From positions 1-5,369 of the forward strand of contig JAAYWX010000252.1 of NCBI GenBank assembly GCA_012516225.1: DNA of 5,369 nt. The letters run 5' to 3'. The notes under the pieces were generated by a model, which saw only the letters and a list, made by a program, of their open reading frames with translations, searched no databases and was not told the origin of the DNA. Position numbers and translations under genes: made by a program. This document shows positions 4,872 through 5,369 of the stretch, piece by piece; within the stretch, counting starts at the first letter, position 1; each line of letters opens with the position of its first letter. This stretch comes from Clostridiales bacterium. GTDB lineage: Bacteria; Bacillota; Clostridia; Oscillospirales; Oscillospiraceae.

Positions 4872-5369
4872 ATGGGCAAAATACTGGTATTGGGCGGTGC
4901 CGGATACATAGGTTCCCACACCGTATATGAACTTTTTGACAGCGGGTTTGATGTTGTTGTGGCGGATAATCTTGAAACGGGTCATAAACAGGCCGTCCAT
5001 CCCGCCGCAGCTCTTTATATCGGTGATATACGCGACAGGGCATTTGTAGACAGCATTTTTGAGCGGGAAAATATTGATGCCGTTGTACATTTTGCCGCCT
5101 ACTCCATAGTAGGTGAAAGCATGTCCGACCCCTTAAATACTATGGAAATAATCTCGGAGGAACTCAAGTTCTTCTGTCAAGCATGGCCGCGCACAAAATT
5201 GACAAAATCGTTTTCTCATCTACCGCCGCCGTTTACGGCGAGCCGAAAAATATCCCGATATCGGAAAACGAGCCTCTCGCCCCAACGAATACTTACGGGG
5301 CGACTAAACTTGCCATGGAGCAAATGTTCAAATGGACGGAGCTTGCGCACGGGATACGTTATGCTTCAC
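4872..5369 (+). CDS. galE: UDP-glucose 4-epimerase, 5' part, with an apparent frameshift; runs off the right edge
   Basis: GalE interconverts UDP-glucose and UDP-galactose in the cytoplasm using bound NAD, in the Leloir pathway and in precursor supply for surface polysaccharides. The opening is canonical: NAD-binding GGAGYIGSH (8-16), DNLETGH (32-38), GDIRD (51-55) and HFAAYSIVGES (73-83). After residue 88 (SDPL) homology jumps to another frame, which reads YYGNNLGGTQVLLSSM from 5138 onward and then has SSTAAVYG (from 5216) and TYGATK, with the catalytic Tyr at 5294-5296 and Lys at 5306-5308 (the YxxxK pair). One A missing from the run at 5135-5137 explains this; restoring it gives PLKYYGNN, the usual family sequence. 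The original frame stays open to the window edge by chance but gives non-homologous protein. The start ATG follows GGAGG by 5 nt. Relatives are about 330 residues, so at least half lies outside. It is either a recent pseudogene or a read/assembly error. UDP-sugar epimerase relatives acting on other substrates cannot be excluded. Confidence 0.88.
   Translation, partial: MGKILVLGGAGYIGSHTVYELFDSGFDVVVADNLETGHKQAVHPAAALYIGDIRDRAFVDSIFERENIDAVVHFAAYSIVGESMSDPLNTMEIISEELKFFCQAWPRTKLTKSFSHLPPPFTASRKISRYRKTSLSPQRILTGRLNLPWSKCSNGRSLRTGYVMLH
5133..5138 (+). other. Frameshift site in galE
   Basis: The sequence reads GAC CCC TTA AAT ACT in the start frame, whereas the conserved protein requires TTA AAA TAC TAT GGA (L-K-Y-Y-G). 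The run of three A (5135-5137) appears one base short. Both sides are strongly GalE-like, which places the break within a few bases. It is not a standard slippery heptamer. Confidence 0.85.

Noticed and set aside
4838..4930. Upstream 30-codon frame beginning ATGGATTTAAAA and overlapping the galE start
   Set aside because: It has no Shine-Dalgarno and no peptide of interest, and most of it is galE read out of frame.
4827..5090. 87-codon minus-strand open frame under galE
   Set aside because: It is antisense to clearly conserved galE sequence.
5130..5140. Programmed -1 frameshifting in galE
   Set aside because: A -1 slip at TTA AAT would give the right protein, but the site is not an X XXY YYZ heptamer with stable re-pairing, and GalE is not known to use recoding. 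Mutation or sequence error is simpler.

Overview
The window looks like chromosomal DNA from an anaerobic low-to-mid GC Firmicute of the class Clostridia, perhaps an Oscillospiraceae-like lineage. That placement is an inference. It rests on a secreted S-layer-homology (SLH) protein of clostridial type, a Crp/Fnr regulator of a type I associate with Clostridia, a Firmicute-style FAD oxidoreductase, strong AGGAGG-like ribosome binding sites, a TTG start, and promoters with the Gram-positive TRTG extended -10. I see no rRNA, tRNA, CRISPR array, insertion sequence or prophage gene.

Layout: (1) 1-944, minus strand, the N-terminal 314 codons of a DAO-type FAD-dependent oxidoreductase whose C-terminus lies beyond the left edge. 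(2) 945-1298, a divergent intergenic region with a possible minus-strand promoter, a good plus-strand promoter (TTGACC-N17-TAACAT, extended -10) and a leader of about 147 nt holding three tandem hairpins before a strong Shine-Dalgarno. (3) 1299-3827, an 842-residue exported S-layer-type protein with a signal peptide and N-terminal SLH repeats, rich in C-ending codons as expected of a highly expressed gene. (4) 3841-3917, two abutting hairpins; the second is a textbook Rho-independent terminator. (5) 3930-4604, minus strand, a Crp/Fnr-family regulator convergent with the S-layer gene. (6) 4605-4871, a divergent intergenic region with promoters for both flanking genes and a short structured galE leader. 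(7) 4872 to the right edge, the 5' part of a UDP-glucose 4-epimerase gene (galE) that reads perfectly only if one A is restored near 5135-5137.

Working together: the S-layer gene appears monocistronic, with its own promoter, leader and terminator. The Crp-type gene could regulate a neighbour, but no convincing palindromic Crp/Fnr operator is visible, so this is unproven. GalE supplies UDP-galactose for surface glycans, which fits a cell-envelope neighbourhood only loosely. No new multi-gene system is evident. The items most worth a second look are the S-layer leader hairpins, the galE frameshift, and the matching promoter architecture of the S-layer and crp genes.
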